Counted from the first letter of the stretch, positions 1 to 7,442 are shown. The stretch is 18,747 nucleotides of DNA from Lachnospiraceae bacterium (GCA_003488965.1 DNJW01000099.1:1-18747); one strand, 5' to 3'. Program-made: numbers and translations. The notes: a model not told the origin generated them from the sequence alone.

Positions 1-39
1 GCCGCCGGGCCAACTTTTTTTATTAATGAATAAAGCATC

Positions 40-67
40 TTGACATTCGCAAAAAGAATGATATAAT
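40..67 (+). promoter_or_regulatory. Sigma-A promoter of the Zn/Cd efflux operon
   Basis: A perfect -35 TTGACA (40-45) and perfect -10 TATAAT (62-67) are separated by 16 bp. The only downstream start before the first operon gene is at 118, so this drives the methyltransferase, repressor, HMA protein and ATPase genes. The adjacent palindrome at 71-92 places it under ArsR-family control (inference). Confidence 0.9.
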
Positions 68-70
68 GAA

Positions 71-92
71 CATATGAACAATAATTCATATG
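71..92. promoter_or_regulatory. ArsR/SmtB-type operator
   Basis: CATATGAA and TTCATATG form a perfect 8-bp inverted repeat around a 6-bp centre, starting 3 bp after the -10 box. The sequence resembles the ATATGAACA...TTCATAT operators known for SmtB, CzrA and CadC. It lies over the expected transcription start, where a bound repressor would block initiation. The likely ligand is the ArsR-family protein encoded at 761-1132 (inference). Confidence 0.88.
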
Positions 93-117
93 ATAACGGA
101 CAGATTGGAAAACGGGG

Positions 118-750
118 GTGACAGATATTGATATAGTGCAGGTATGCGGTCTGATTCTTTGGGGTATTTTTTATGGCAGTTATCTGGCAAAAGTTATGCT
201 GGAAAGGAAAAAGGGAATTACCGTCAGCCGGATGTGTGTGGGTGAAAAGGAAATATCGGCCAGAGTGATTGAGGTGTTTCTTCTTTTTTTTACTTACGGT
301 ACGGCGGCTGTCCAGCTTCTTTCGGTTTTCGTTTACCATAAATGGGAAAGGCTTCTGGCAGGGAATGAAAGCATGGATGCGGCGGCAGGAATGCATTTTG
401 CCGGAGCGTTCAATCTGGCGGGGATGGTACTGGCTGTGGCCGGAATTGTATTTTTTGTTTCTGCCATGAAAGAAATGAAGGAAAACTGGCGGGCGGGTAT
501 TGACGAAAACCAGAATACTTGTATGGTGACCGGAGGAATTTATAAAATAAGCCGGAATCCGGCATTTGTAGGGTTTGATTTATTTTATGCGGGATATGGA
601 ATTCTTTTTTCCAACGGACTGATGCTTCTTTTTGCAGTACTGGCTATCTTTACTCTTCATATGCAGATAAAGGAAGAGGAAAAGTATATGGAGAAAAGAT
701 ATGGGAGAGCATATAGGGCGTATAAGGAAAAAGTAAGAAGGTATTTATAG
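118..750 (+). CDS. ICMT/PEMT-family integral membrane methyltransferase-like protein
   Basis: This 210-residue protein has about five hydrophobic segments (roughly residues 8-25, 50-72, 92-115 and two between 148 and 182). Its C-terminal half carries the isoprenylcysteine carboxyl methyltransferase/phospholipid methyltransferase pattern: YKISRNPAFVGFDLFYAG near residues 142-159, then the charged EEEKYMEKRYGRAYRAYKEK tail that supplies SAM-binding contacts in ICMT-type enzymes. Start is GTG 118, the first in-frame start after the promoter; its ribosome binding site (GGAAAACGGGG) is poor, and GTG 136 is an alternative. It is the first gene of the metal operon and its stop codon overlaps the ribosome binding site of the repressor gene, implying coupling. 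The substrate is unknown. Such genes are often seen beside Cd/Zn pumps, but the function there is not established. Family call is secure; the specific reaction is not. Confidence 0.8.
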   Translation: MTDIDIVQVCGLILWGIFYGSYLAKVMLERKKGITVSRMCVGEKEISARVIEVFLLFFTYGTAAVQLLSVFVYHKWERLLAGNESMDAAAGMHFAGAFNLAGMVLAVAGIVFFVSAMKEMKENWRAGIDENQNTCMVTGGIYKISRNPAFVGFDLFYAGYGILFSNGLMLLFAVLAIFTLHMQIKEEEKYMEKRYGRAYRAYKEKVRRYL

Positions 751-760
751 GAGGAAGACC

Positions 761-1132
761 ATGAAGCATCAGGAGGAACAGGTAGAGAAGTGTGAATTTA
801 TCCATGTTCATGAAGACATTGTGAAAAAAGTGAACGGGAAAATGCCCGAAGAGGATAAGCTTTACGACCTGGCGGATTTTTTTAAAGTGTTTGCGGATTC
901 CACCAGAATTAAAATTTTGTATGTGCTGATGTGCGGAGAGATGTGCGTCTGCGACTTGGCGCAGATTTTAAACATGACCCAGTCGGCGATTTCCCATCAG
1001 CTTCGTACGCTGAAACAGATGGATTTGGTACGTAACAGGAGGGAAGGGAAAACGGTTTTTTATTCTCTTGCGGACGGCCATATCAAAACAATTTTAAGCC
1101 AAGGGATGGACCATATTGAAGAAGATGAGTAA
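761..1132 (+). CDS. ArsR/SmtB-family metal-responsive repressor (CadC/CzrA/ZiaR-like)
   Basis: This 123-residue winged-helix repressor probably binds the 71-92 operator and releases it when Zn, Cd or Pb rises. The HTH core is LAQILNMTQSAISHQLRTLK (about residues 66-85), followed by the wing REGKTVFYSL. Two metal-site signatures are visible. The alpha3N set is C11, H15, C62, C64 and D65, including the CadC-like EMCVCDL. The alpha5 set is D105, H107, H118 and E121, with exactly the D-x-H-x10-H-x2-E spacing of SmtB. AGGAGG at 749-754 precedes the ATG by 6 nt and overlaps the upstream stop. It could be called cadC, czrA or smtB; the metal actually sensed cannot be read from sequence alone. Confidence 0.93.
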   Translation: MKHQEEQVEKCEFIHVHEDIVKKVNGKMPEEDKLYDLADFFKVFADSTRIKILYVLMCGEMCVCDLAQILNMTQSAISHQLRTLKQMDLVRNRREGKTVFYSLADGHIKTILSQGMDHIEEDE

Positions 1133-1156
1133 AACGGCTCAGAAATGGAGGAAAAG

Positions 1157-1378
1157 ATGAAGAAAACTTATATTTTGGAAGATTTGGATTGTGCGCATTG
1201 CGCAGCGGAGATTGAAGCGGCAGTAGGGAAGCTGGACGGGGTGACGAGCAGTACCGTGACTTTCCTGACACAGAAGCTGACCATAGAAGTAGAGGATGCG
1301 AAAGCGGATAAGATTACAAAGGAAATCAAAAAAACAGTGAAAAAATATGAGCCTGATGTAGAAGTAGTAGAAAAATAA
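1157..1378 (+). CDS. Free-standing HMA-domain metallochaperone
   Basis: A 73-residue single heavy-metal-associated domain with ferredoxin-like length. The metal loop is DLDCAHCAAEIE, so the CxxC pair is present, in the DCAxCA form usual for Zn/Cd pump HMA domains rather than the GMTCxxC form of copper ones. An upstream in-frame ATG at 1145 would add four residues, but it has no ribosome binding site; GGAGG at 1147-1151 lies 5 nt before ATG 1157, so the later start is preferred. The gene sits directly before a P1B ATPase that lacks an N-terminal HMA domain, so it probably acts as a detached metal-binding domain or chaperone for that pump (inference). Confidence 0.88.
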   Translation: MKKTYILEDLDCAHCAAEIEAAVGKLDGVTSSTVTFLTQKLTIEVEDAKADKITKEIKKTVKKYEPDVEVVEK

Positions 1379-1421
1379 CATCTGGCGGCATATCAGAAAG
1401 GCAGAAAGAGGGTATAGGGTC

Positions 1422-3293
1422 ATGAGCAGAAAGTTAAAAAAGAGAATAAAAAGAGTAGGAATAGGGGCGGCAGTTTATATTGCAGCGGTGCTGTTTTCTC
1501 ATTTTGTTCCCCGGATTGCTGTCGGCTCTTTGCAAATAAATGCAGCATTGATTGCATTTCTTGCCGCTTATGTTATCATAGGCGGAGATGTGGTAAAAAA
1601 TGCGGTAAAGAATATCGGGCATGGCCAGATTTTTGATGAGAATTTTCTGATGATGGTGGCTACGGCAGGGGCTTTTATCGTGGCGGAATACGAAGAAGCG
1701 GTGGCCGTCATGCTGTTTTATCAGGTGGGTGAATGTTTCCAGTCCTATGCGGTGAATAAATCCAGAAAGTCCATTGCGGATTTGATGGATATCCGTCCGG
1801 ACTATGCCAATGTAATCAGGGACGGCGAAGCGGTAGAAGTGGGACCGGAGGAGGTGGCTATCGGCGAGACCATCCTGGTAAAGCCGGGGGAAAGGATTCC
1901 TTTGGACGGTACTGTAATGAAAGGGAATTCTTCTTTGGATACCATGGCTCTTACCGGAGAAAGCCTGCCCAGGGATGTGGCGGAAGGTGAGGAGGTCATC
2001 AGCGGCTGCGTAAATCTTTCCGGAGTGCTGGAGGTTCGGGTATCGAAGGGCTTCGGCGAATCAACTGTGGCGAAGATTCTGGATTTGGTGGAAAATGCAG
2101 GAAGCAAAAAATCGGAGGCGGAGCATTTTATTACAAAGTTTGCCAGATATTATACGCCCATAGTGGTAGGGCTTGCCGTGCTTCTGGCAATCATTCCGCC
2201 TTTGGCTGCCGGGGGAGGATGGGCGGACTGGATTTACAGGGCATTGAGTTTTCTTGTTATTTCCTGTCCCTGCGCCTTGGTAATCAGTATACCTTTAAGC
2301 TTTTTCGGCGGTCTTGGAGGGGCCAGCAGAAACGGCATACTGATAAAAGGGAGCAATTATCTGGAAGCCCTTGCAGATGCGGAAATGATAGTTATGGATA
2401 AAACGGGGACACTGACAAAAGGAATTTTTGCGGTGAAAACAATCAATCCCGTTTCAGGAGTTGCTCCTGAGGAACTGCTGGAGACGGCGGCTTATGCAGA
2501 AAGCTTTTCCAACCATCCGATTTCAAAATCCCTTTTACAGTCCTATGGGAAAACCATTGACAGTTCCCGTATAAAGGATGTGGAGGAAACGGCAGGCCAT
2601 GGTATCAGCGCCGTTTTTGACGGACGTAATATTCTGGCAGGAAACAGCAGGATGATGGAAAGCCGCGGCATAACGGTTAAAACGGCAGCAGAAATAGGAA
2701 CAATTGTTCATGTGGCAAGGGAAAAAGAGTATTTAGGATATATTGTAATAGCCGATGAGGTAAAAGCGGATGCCAGGGAAGCTGTGGATGGCTTTAAAAA
2801 AGCCGGCATGAAAAATATTGTGATGCTGACCGGGGACCAGAAAAAAACGGCTGACTGCATAGCGGAGGAACTGGGAATTACGGAAGTGTATGCGGAACTT
2901 CTTCCCGCCGGGAAGGTGGAGCAAGTGGAGAAACTGCTGGCGGCAAAGTCGGAAAAAGGAAGGCTGGTCTTCGTAGGGGACGGCATCAACGACGCCCCGG
3001 TGCTTGCCCGGGCGGATATCGGAGTGGCCATGGGAGGACTTGGTTCCGATGCGGCGATAGAGGCGGCGGATGTGGTCATTATGACCGATGAACCGTCCAA
3101 AATCGTGAAAGCCATGCAGATATCCAAAAAGACGCTGGCGATTGTAAAACAGAACATCGTGTTCGCTATCGGAGTAAAAGTACTGGTGCTGCTGCTGGCG
3201 GCAGTAGGCATAGCGACTATGTGGGCGGCAGTGTTCGCCGATGTGGGGGTGGCAGTGATTGCTATATTGAATGCGATGAGGGCTATGAAGTAG
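1422..3293 (+). CDS. Zn/Cd/Pb-exporting P1B-2-type ATPase (ZntA/CadA-like, no HMA domain)
   Basis: A 623-residue membrane pump that exports divalent soft metals using ATP. Motifs in order: actuator loop LTGES (about 186-190), transmembrane metal site CPC at 282-284 in the SCPCALVIS context, phosphorylation site D326 in DKTGTLTKG, nucleotide-binding SNHPIS (about 364-369), MLTGDQ, and hinge GDGINDAP (about 519-526). The last helix, ADVGVAVIAILNAMR, carries the Asp that defines the Zn/Cd class (ZntA Asp714 equivalent), and the CPC is followed by VIS rather than the GLATP of copper pumps. The N-terminus begins directly with transmembrane helices after a short basic stretch; the usual HMA domain is encoded separately just upstream. 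The start is the only sensible ATG; its ribosome binding site is weak. Last gene of the operon. Confidence 0.95.
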   Translation: MSRKLKKRIKRVGIGAAVYIAAVLFSHFVPRIAVGSLQINAALIAFLAAYVIIGGDVVKNAVKNIGHGQIFDENFLMMVATAGAFIVAEYEEAVAVMLFYQVGECFQSYAVNKSRKSIADLMDIRPDYANVIRDGEAVEVGPEEVAIGETILVKPGERIPLDGTVMKGNSSLDTMALTGESLPRDVAEGEEVISGCVNLSGVLEVRVSKGFGESTVAKILDLVENAGSKKSEAEHFITKFARYYTPIVVGLAVLLAIIPPLAAGGGWADWIYRALSFLVISCPCALVISIPLSFFGGLGGASRNGILIKGSNYLEALADAEMIVMDKTGTLTKGIFAVKTINPVSGVAPEELLETAAYAESFSNHPISKSLLQSYGKTIDSSRIKDVEETAGHGISAVFDGRNILAGNSRMMESRGITVKTAAEIGTIVHVAREKEYLGYIVIADEVKADAREAVDGFKKAGMKNIVMLTGDQKKTADCIAEELGITEVYAELLPAGKVEQVEKLLAAKSEKGRLVFVGDGINDAPVLARADIGVAMGGLGSDAAIEAADVVIMTDEPSKIVKAMQISKKTLAIVKQNIVFAIGVKVLVLLLAAVGIATMWAAVFADVGVAVIAILNAMRAMK

Positions 3294-3330
3294 GTTGGTA
3301 TAGAGGTCACTCCAAAATAAGTTCGAATAG

Positions 3331-3515
3331 AGTCCGCACAGCCGGAGAAAATATTTCTACGGAAGCCCCCTTCCGCTTCACAAAAAACGCAGCAGACGCT
3401 AGGTTCGTGAGGAACCAGAGATTAAAATCTCTGGTTTTTTTGAGCCTAGTGCCGTTACGTTTTTTGTGGAGCGGGAGCGGGGCGACGGAGGAATATGCTT
3501 TCCCCCGGACGGACT
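3331..3515. repeat. Large imperfect inverted repeat, MITE-like or extended terminator element
   Basis: The 397-bp gap between the two metal operons holds an imperfect inverted repeat of about 185 bp. Both outer ends read AGTCCG inward. Matching pieces include CCGCTTCACAAAAAACG (3373-3389) against CGTTTTTTGTGGAGCGG, with one mismatch in 17, and CTAGGTTC against GAGCCTAG. The centre is a perfect 11-bp hairpin (3413-3436). No coding sequence is apparent, and no clear target duplication flanks it. It may be a non-autonomous mobile element, a dispersed palindromic repeat, or a structured RNA; a genome-wide copy count would separate these. Confidence 0.7.
3413..3441 (+). terminator. Rho-independent terminator of the Zn/Cd operon
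   Basis: AACCAGAGATT (3413-3423) pairs perfectly with AATCTCTGGTT (3426-3436) across a two-base centre and runs into seven Ts (3435-3441). It lies about 120 bp after the ATPase stop and before the copper promoter. The opposite strand lacks a T-tract, so it should act only on + transcripts. It is the core of the larger repeat at 3331-3515. Confidence 0.82.
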
Positions 3516-3585
3516 GTCAGGCAATATGTATACGATTAAATAACGGCAAATACACCTCCATATGAATAGTGAGCAATTTTTCACC

Positions 3586-3614
3586 TTGACGCATACCCCC
3601 ATGGGGTATATAAT
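3586..3614 (+). promoter_or_regulatory. Sigma-A promoter of the copper operon
   Basis: -35 TTGACG (3586-3591) and a perfect -10 TATAAT (3609-3614) with ideal 17-bp spacing. The spacer is almost entirely the CsoR box, so repressor and RNA polymerase should compete directly. Confidence 0.9.
3593..3609. promoter_or_regulatory. CsoR operator
   Basis: ATACCCCCATGGGGTAT is a nearly perfect GC-rich inverted repeat with the TACCCC...GGGGTA form known for CsoR-family operators. It fills the spacer between the -35 and -10 boxes. CsoR is encoded immediately downstream, so autoregulation and copper derepression are expected. Confidence 0.88.
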
Positions 3615-3690
3615 TTATTTCATAAAAACAGAATACCAAAAACAATAATACACAAAGCAAATACCATCCATACAGAAAGGCATAAAAAAT

Positions 3691-4062
3691 ATGAAAGACG
3701 CCGAAAATAAAAAAGCAAGAGAAATCAATGCAGGAGAGGCTTGCAAAGCAGAAAAAACCTGCAAAGCAGGAAAGGACTGCTGCCATAAGACAAAAATACG
3801 GCAGGAAAAGGAATATAACGACCTGATTCACCGTCTGAACCGTATTGAAGGGCAGATACGGGGGATTAAAGGGATGGTGGAAGAGGAACGCTACTGTACG
3901 GATATCCTTGTTCAGGTGGCGGCGGTAAATGCTGCATTGAATAGCTTTAATAAGGTGCTGCTGGCCAGCCATATACGGAGCTGTGTGGTGGATGATATTA
4001 AGGCAGGCAGGGAGGAAACCATTGATGAGCTGGTGGAGACTCTGCAGAAAGTGATGAAGTAG
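3691..4062 (+). CDS. csoR: Copper-sensing repressor CsoR with Cys-rich N-terminal tail
   Basis: A 123-residue all-helical DUF156/CsoR-family repressor. The Cu(I) ligand triad C69, H94 and C98 is present with the same 25- and 4-residue spacings as Cys36/His61/Cys65 of the Mycobacterium tuberculosis protein. The conserved start of helix 1, LIHRLNRIEGQIRGIKGM, is at 45-62. Unlike most homologues it has about 40 extra N-terminal residues with C18, C24, C30, C31 and H32; two of these come from a tandem 18-nt repeat encoding CKAEKT and CKAGKD. No other ATG precedes M62, so the tail appears genuine. The CsoR box lies about 80-100 bp upstream, and copA follows after a 33-bp gap. RcnR and FrmR are excluded by the Cys-His-Cys pattern. 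Confidence 0.95.
   Translation: MKDAENKKAREINAGEACKAEKTCKAGKDCCHKTKIRQEKEYNDLIHRLNRIEGQIRGIKGMVEEERYCTDILVQVAAVNAALNSFNKVLLASHIRSCVVDDIKAGREETIDELVETLQKVMK
3742..3769 (+). repeat. Short tandem coding repeat in the csoR 5' end
   Basis: TGCAAAGCAG occurs at 3742-3751 and again at 3760-3769, 18 nt apart and in frame. It duplicates a six-residue unit starting with Cys (C18 and C24), and a third Cys follows at the same period (C30). This suggests the metal-binding tail grew by small duplications. Confidence 0.7.
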
Positions 4063-4095
4063 CGGCTGATATTTGCCGCGGGCAAGGAGGAATAG

Positions 4096-6696
4096 ATGGA
4101 ACAATATATAGTAACCGGAATGAGCTGTGCCGCCTGCAGCGCCCATGTGGAGAAGGCGGTAGCCAAGGTACCGGGAGTCACATCCTGCTCGGTGAGCCTT
4201 CTGACTAATTCCATGGGAGTGGAAGGAACGGCATCGGAACAGGAGATTGTTGCGGCGGTGGAGAAAGCGGGTTATGGGGCGCGTAGAAAGGAAAATAGGA
4301 GTACTGGAGGAGACCGGGCAAGAAGAGAAGCTGGGGAAGAGGCTCTGAAAAAGGATGCGGAAGAAGCGGAAAAGGCTATGAAGCGGCGGCTGGCAGTGTC
4401 GATAGGTTTTTTGGTTCCGCTGATGTATATTTCCATGCATCATATGTTTTATGAATGGTTCGGGCTTCCCGTTCCGGCGTTTGTCCGTGCGGCATTCCAT
4501 GGAAGCGAAAATGCAGTCACTTTTGCATTTTCCCAGTTTTTGCTGCTGCTTCCCATTTTATATATGAACCAGAAATATTTCAAAGTAGGATTTAAGACGC
4601 TGTTTAGGGGAAGCCCGAATATGGACAGCCTGATTGCTATCGGAGCGTCGGCGGCAGTTGTTTACGGCTGTTTTGCCATTTTCAGAATTGGCTACGGGCT
4701 GGGGCATGGGGATATGGCGCTGGTAGAACAGTATTCCATGGATATTTATTTTGAATCGGCGGGCACCATTCTGACTTTAATTACAGTAGGAAAATATCTG
4801 GAAACAAAGTCAAAAGGGAAAACCAGCGCGGCGATTACAAAACTGATGGATTTGTCGCCGAAAACGGCAGTGGTGCTTAGGGAGGACGGGAGCGAGGAGC
4901 AGATTCCTACAGAGGATGTAAAAAAGGGAGATATATTTTTTGTAAAGCCGGGCAGTCTGGTACCTGTAGACGGTATTGTGCTGGAAGGGAATTCCAGCGT
5001 GGATGAGTCTGCAATCACCGGGGAAAGCATTCCGGTGGAGAAAAGGGAAGGCGACAAGGTAGTATCCGCCACGGTGAATAAGGCGGGGGCATTAAAATGC
5101 CGGGCGGAAAAAGTAGGGGAAGATACTACCCTGTCCCAGATTATACGTCTTGTGGAGGAGGCAGGCGCATCCAAGGCGCCGATTGCCAGATTGGCAGATA
5201 AGATTGCCGGAGTTTTTGTACCTGCAGTGATTGGGATTGCGCTTTTGGCATCGGTCATATGGCTGATAAGCGGCGCCGGATTTGAATTTGCCATGTCGGT
5301 GGGAATTGCGGTACTGGTCATTTCCTGTCCGTGCGCCCTTGGTCTGGCTACTCCGGTAGCGATTATGGTGGGAACCGGCGTGGGAGCAAAGTACGGAGTA
5401 CTGATTAAATCCGGGGAGGCGCTGCAGGAAGCAAAGAACGTGGACACCGTAGTGCTGGATAAAACAGGTACTGTCACAGAAGGGAAGCCCTGCGTTACCG
5501 ATGTAAAAGGTTTTTCGGAGGGATGGGACAGAAATCAGGTGCTGGGGTTTGCAGCAGCGCTGGAAAAGCCCAGCGAGCATCCGCTGGCAGAAGCCGTAGT
5601 AGAGGCCGCCGGGGAAGCCGGATGTGTTTTGCGTAAGGTGGAGGAATTTCAGGCGGTATTCGGAAAAGGAGTCCAAGGGAAAATAGAAGGAATTTTCTAT
5701 TTCGCAGGAAACAGAAAGTTTCTGGAAGAAAAGTCGGTGAGCCTTACCGGCGAACAGGAGCGGCTGGCTGAGCAGCTGGCGGAAGAAGGGAAGACTCCTC
5801 TGCTGTTTGGATGTATAGAGAAAGAAGAGGGACAGGAGCGTCCGGGAGAAGAGGGGAAAAGAGGACGTCTGCTGGCGGTGATAGCAGTGGCGGATACGGT
5901 AAAGGATTCGTCGGCAGAAGCCATCCGCCAATGGCAGCAAATGCATATCCGGACGATTATGCTCACCGGGGATAACAGGAAGACAGCGGAAGCGGTGAGA
6001 AAAAAACTGGGAATTGCAGAGGTTATTGCCGAGGTTCTTCCCGGAGAAAAGGAAGAAAAAATCAGGTCGCTGAAAGAGCAGGGAAGAAAGGTTGCCATGA
6101 TTGGCGACGGCATTAACGATGCTCCTGCATTGGCAAGCGCGGATGTAGGGATTGCTATCGGCGCCGGAACCGATGTCGCCATGGAAAGCGCGGACATTAT
6201 TCTCATGAAAAGCGATTTGCGGGATGCAGTAACAGCCATCCGCTTAAGCAAGGCAGTTATCCGTAATATAAAGGAGAATTTGTTCTGGGCATTTTTTTAC
6301 AACAGCATAGGGATACCTTTGGCAGCAGGCGTACTGTATCCGCGGACCGGACTGAAACTAAATCCTATGTTCGGAGCCGCAGCGATGAGCTTAAGCAGCG
6401 TCTGCGTTGTGACCAACGCCCTCAGGCTGCGTAATTTTAAGGAAGCAAAAGAAGCTTTGAATAATCAGTTAAAGGAGGAAAAGAAAATGACAAAGACAAT
6501 GATTGTAGAAGGGATGTCCTGCGGGCATTGTACGGCAAGGGTGCAGAAGGCACTGGAAGCGGTGGAAGGCGTTGCATCGGTGGAAATGAGCCTGGAGGAA
6601 AAGAGTGCGGTTATCACGCTGGATAGGGAAGTGCCGGATGAGGTGCTGAAAGATGCCGTAGTAAAGGCGGATTATGAGGTAGCCGAAATCCGGTAA
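4096..6696 (+). CDS. copA: Cu(I)-exporting P1B-1-type ATPase CopA with N- and C-terminal HMA domains
   Basis: An 866-residue copper pump. Order: N-terminal HMA domain with GMSCAAC (C11, C14), a charged linker (about 70-95), transmembrane helices, LTGES-type actuator loop ITGES (about 308-312), CPC at 411-413 in [11 protein letters not shown], phosphorylated D455 in [20 protein letters not shown], and hinge GDGINDAP at 670-677. The Cu(I) class signatures are complete: N-x6-YN-x4-P in [14 protein letters not shown] and the MSLSS...N..R helix. After the last helix a linker leads to a second HMA domain (798-866) with GMSCGHC (C809, C812). A C-terminal HMA is unusual, and it begins at an internal strong ribosome binding site plus ATG (see 6487). 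AGGAGG at 4085-4090 precedes the main start by 5 nt. Convergent with the kdpE-like gene 19 bp away; no terminator is visible between them. Confidence 0.96.
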   Translation: MEQYIVTGMSCAACSAHVEKAVAKVPGVTSCSVSLLTNSMGVEGTASEQEIVAAVEKAGYGARRKENRSTGGDRARREAGEEALKKDAEEAEKAMKRRLAVSIGFLVPLMYISMHHMFYEWFGLPVPAFVRAAFHGSENAVTFAFSQFLLLLPILYMNQKYFKVGFKTLFRGSPNMDSLIAIGASAAVVYGCFAIFRIGYGLGHGDMALVEQYSMDIYFESAGTILTLITVGKYLETKSKGKTSAAITKLMDLSPKTAVVLREDGSEEQIPTEDVKKGDIFFVKPGSLVPVDGIVLEGNSSVDESAITGESIPVEKREGDKVVSATVNKAGALKCRAEKVGEDTTLSQIIRLVEEAGASKAPIARLADKIAGVFVPAVIGIALLASVIWLISGAGFEFAMSVGIAVLVISCPCALGLATPVAIMVGTGVGAKYGVLIKSGEALQEAKNVDTVVLDKTGTVTEGKPCVTDVKGFSEGWDRNQVLGFAAALEKPSEHPLAEAVVEAAGEAGCVLRKVEEFQAVFGKGVQGKIEGIFYFAGNRKFLEEKSVSLTGEQERLAEQLAEEGKTPLLFGCIEKEEGQERPGEEGKRGRLLAVIAVADTVKDSSAEAIRQWQQMHIRTIMLTGDNRKTAEAVRKKLGIAEVIAEVLPGEKEEKIRSLKEQGRKVAMIGDGINDAPALASADVGIAIGAGTDVAMESADIILMKSDLRDAVTAIRLSKAVIRNIKENLFWAFFYNSIGIPLAAGVLYPRTGLKLNPMFGAAAMSLSSVCVVTNALRLRNFKEAKEALNNQLKEEKKMTKTMIVEGMSCGHCTARVQKALEAVEGVASVEMSLEEKSAVITLDREVPDEVLKDAVVKADYEVAEIR
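6473..6478 (+). promoter_or_regulatory. Internal ribosome binding site within copA
   Basis: AAAGGAGG at 6471-6478, with core AGGAGG at 6473-6478, stands 8 nt before an in-frame ATG at 6487. Strength and spacing equal the best gene starts in the window. It falls in the interdomain linker of CopA, just where a separate chaperone gene would begin. Confidence 0.7.
6487..6696 (+). CDS. copZ: Possible CopZ copper chaperone from an in-frame internal start in copA
   Basis: Translation from ATG 6487 would yield 69 residues, the normal length of a free CopZ. It starts [19 protein letters not shown], with the Cu(I) loop CGHC, and covers a complete beta-alpha-beta-beta-alpha-beta HMA fold. A strong ribosome binding site precedes it. 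No other copZ gene is in the operon. The likely history is an ancestral copA-copZ pair whose stop codon was lost, leaving the fusion while the downstream start remained. Both a fused and a free product are plausible. Only the sequence signals are seen; use of the start is inference. Confidence 0.55.
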   Translation: MTKTMIVEGMSCGHCTARVQKALEAVEGVASVEMSLEEKSAVITLDREVPDEVLKDAVVKADYEVAEIR

Positions 6697-6715
6697 CAGG
6701 GTTTATATCCCCAAA

Positions 6716-7426
6716 TTATCCCTCCTTGTCTTCCAGCATACGGTATCCGATGCCGATTTCCGTAAAAATGTAATGAGGTTCTGCCGGATTTTTTTCCAGT
6801 TTCCGCCGGATATTTGCCATGTTCACCCGCAGGATGCGGTTGTCGTCATCGGCATAGGGACCCCAGACATTAGAAATCAGGGAATCATAAGTGATGACTT
6901 TGCCGGAATTGCGGGCAAGGAGGGAAACAATTTTGAATTCTATCTGGGTCAGATGGATTTCCGCTCCGTCAAGGGTAACAAGCCTTTTTTCAAAGTTTAT
7001 GACAAGGCCTTCCGCCTGATAAGGACGCTGGTTGATAAGCGAATCGGTGTGAAGCCGGTTGCTGTGCCGCAGGGCGGTACGTATGCGGGCCATCAGCTCC
7101 GAGGGACCGAAGGGCTTTGTAATATAATCGTCGGCGCCGCTGTCCAAGGCACGGACCTTTTCCTGCTCCTGAGTGCGCGCGGAGATGACGATAATGGGAA
7201 TGCTTGCCCAAGTGCGGATTTCTTCAATGATTTCAAGACCATCCCTGTCAGGAAGCCCTAAATCCAGAAGAATCAGGTCAGGACAGCTGGAGGTAATGAG
7301 GGAAATGCCTGTCTGTGCATTGGAGGCGGTAAAAACCTTATAATCCTGTGCGGTTAGCGTGGAGGCTATAAAGTGGCAGATATTTTTTTCATCTTCGATT
7401 AAAACAATGGTTATTTTGGTGTTCAT
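6716..7426 (-). CDS. kdpE: KdpE-like OmpR-family response regulator
   Basis: A 236-residue regulator: receiver domain (about 5-115) with acidic pair E11/D12, phosphoacceptor D55 in LLDLGLPDRDG, S82 and K104 in ITKPFG, then an OmpR/PhoB winged-helix DNA-binding domain (about 135-230) with the IEFKIVSLLARNSGKVI and DNRILRVNMANIRRKLE stretches. The start was set at 7426: the reading frame stays open a further 76 codons upstream, but that part overlaps the kinase gene, lacks receiver homology, and GGAG lies 10 nt before this ATG. The kinase gene ends 16 bp upstream. KdpE usually activates kdpFABC potassium transport genes; these are not in the window, so the regulated target is unknown. Confidence 0.9.
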   Translation of the reverse strand: MNTKITIVLIEDEKNICHFIASTLTAQDYKVFTASNAQTGISLITSSCPDLILLDLGLPDRDGLEIIEEIRTWASIPIIVISARTQEQEKVRALDSGADDYITKPFGPSELMARIRTALRHSNRLHTDSLINQRPYQAEGLVINFEKRLVTLDGAEIHLTQIEFKIVSLLARNSGKVITYDSLISNVWGPYADDDNRILRVNMANIRRKLEKNPAEPHYIFTEIGIGYRMLEDKEG

Positions 7427-7442
7427 ATAATCTAATCTCCGG

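Noticed and set aside
1145..1156. ATG four codons before the chosen start of the HMA protein
   Set aside because: No ribosome binding site precedes it; the bases it covers are themselves the GGAGG site for ATG 1157.
3221..3565. Open frame of 114 codons running from the ATPase end into the intergenic repeat
   Set aside because: It starts within the ATPase gene in another frame and its body is the inverted repeat and terminator; no domain and no ribosome binding site.
3517..4500. Long minus-strand open frame of 327 codons opposite csoR and the start of copA
   Set aside because: It lies antisense to two unmistakable genes, has a composition of reversed metal-protein codons, no recognisable domain, and covers the copper promoter and CsoR box.
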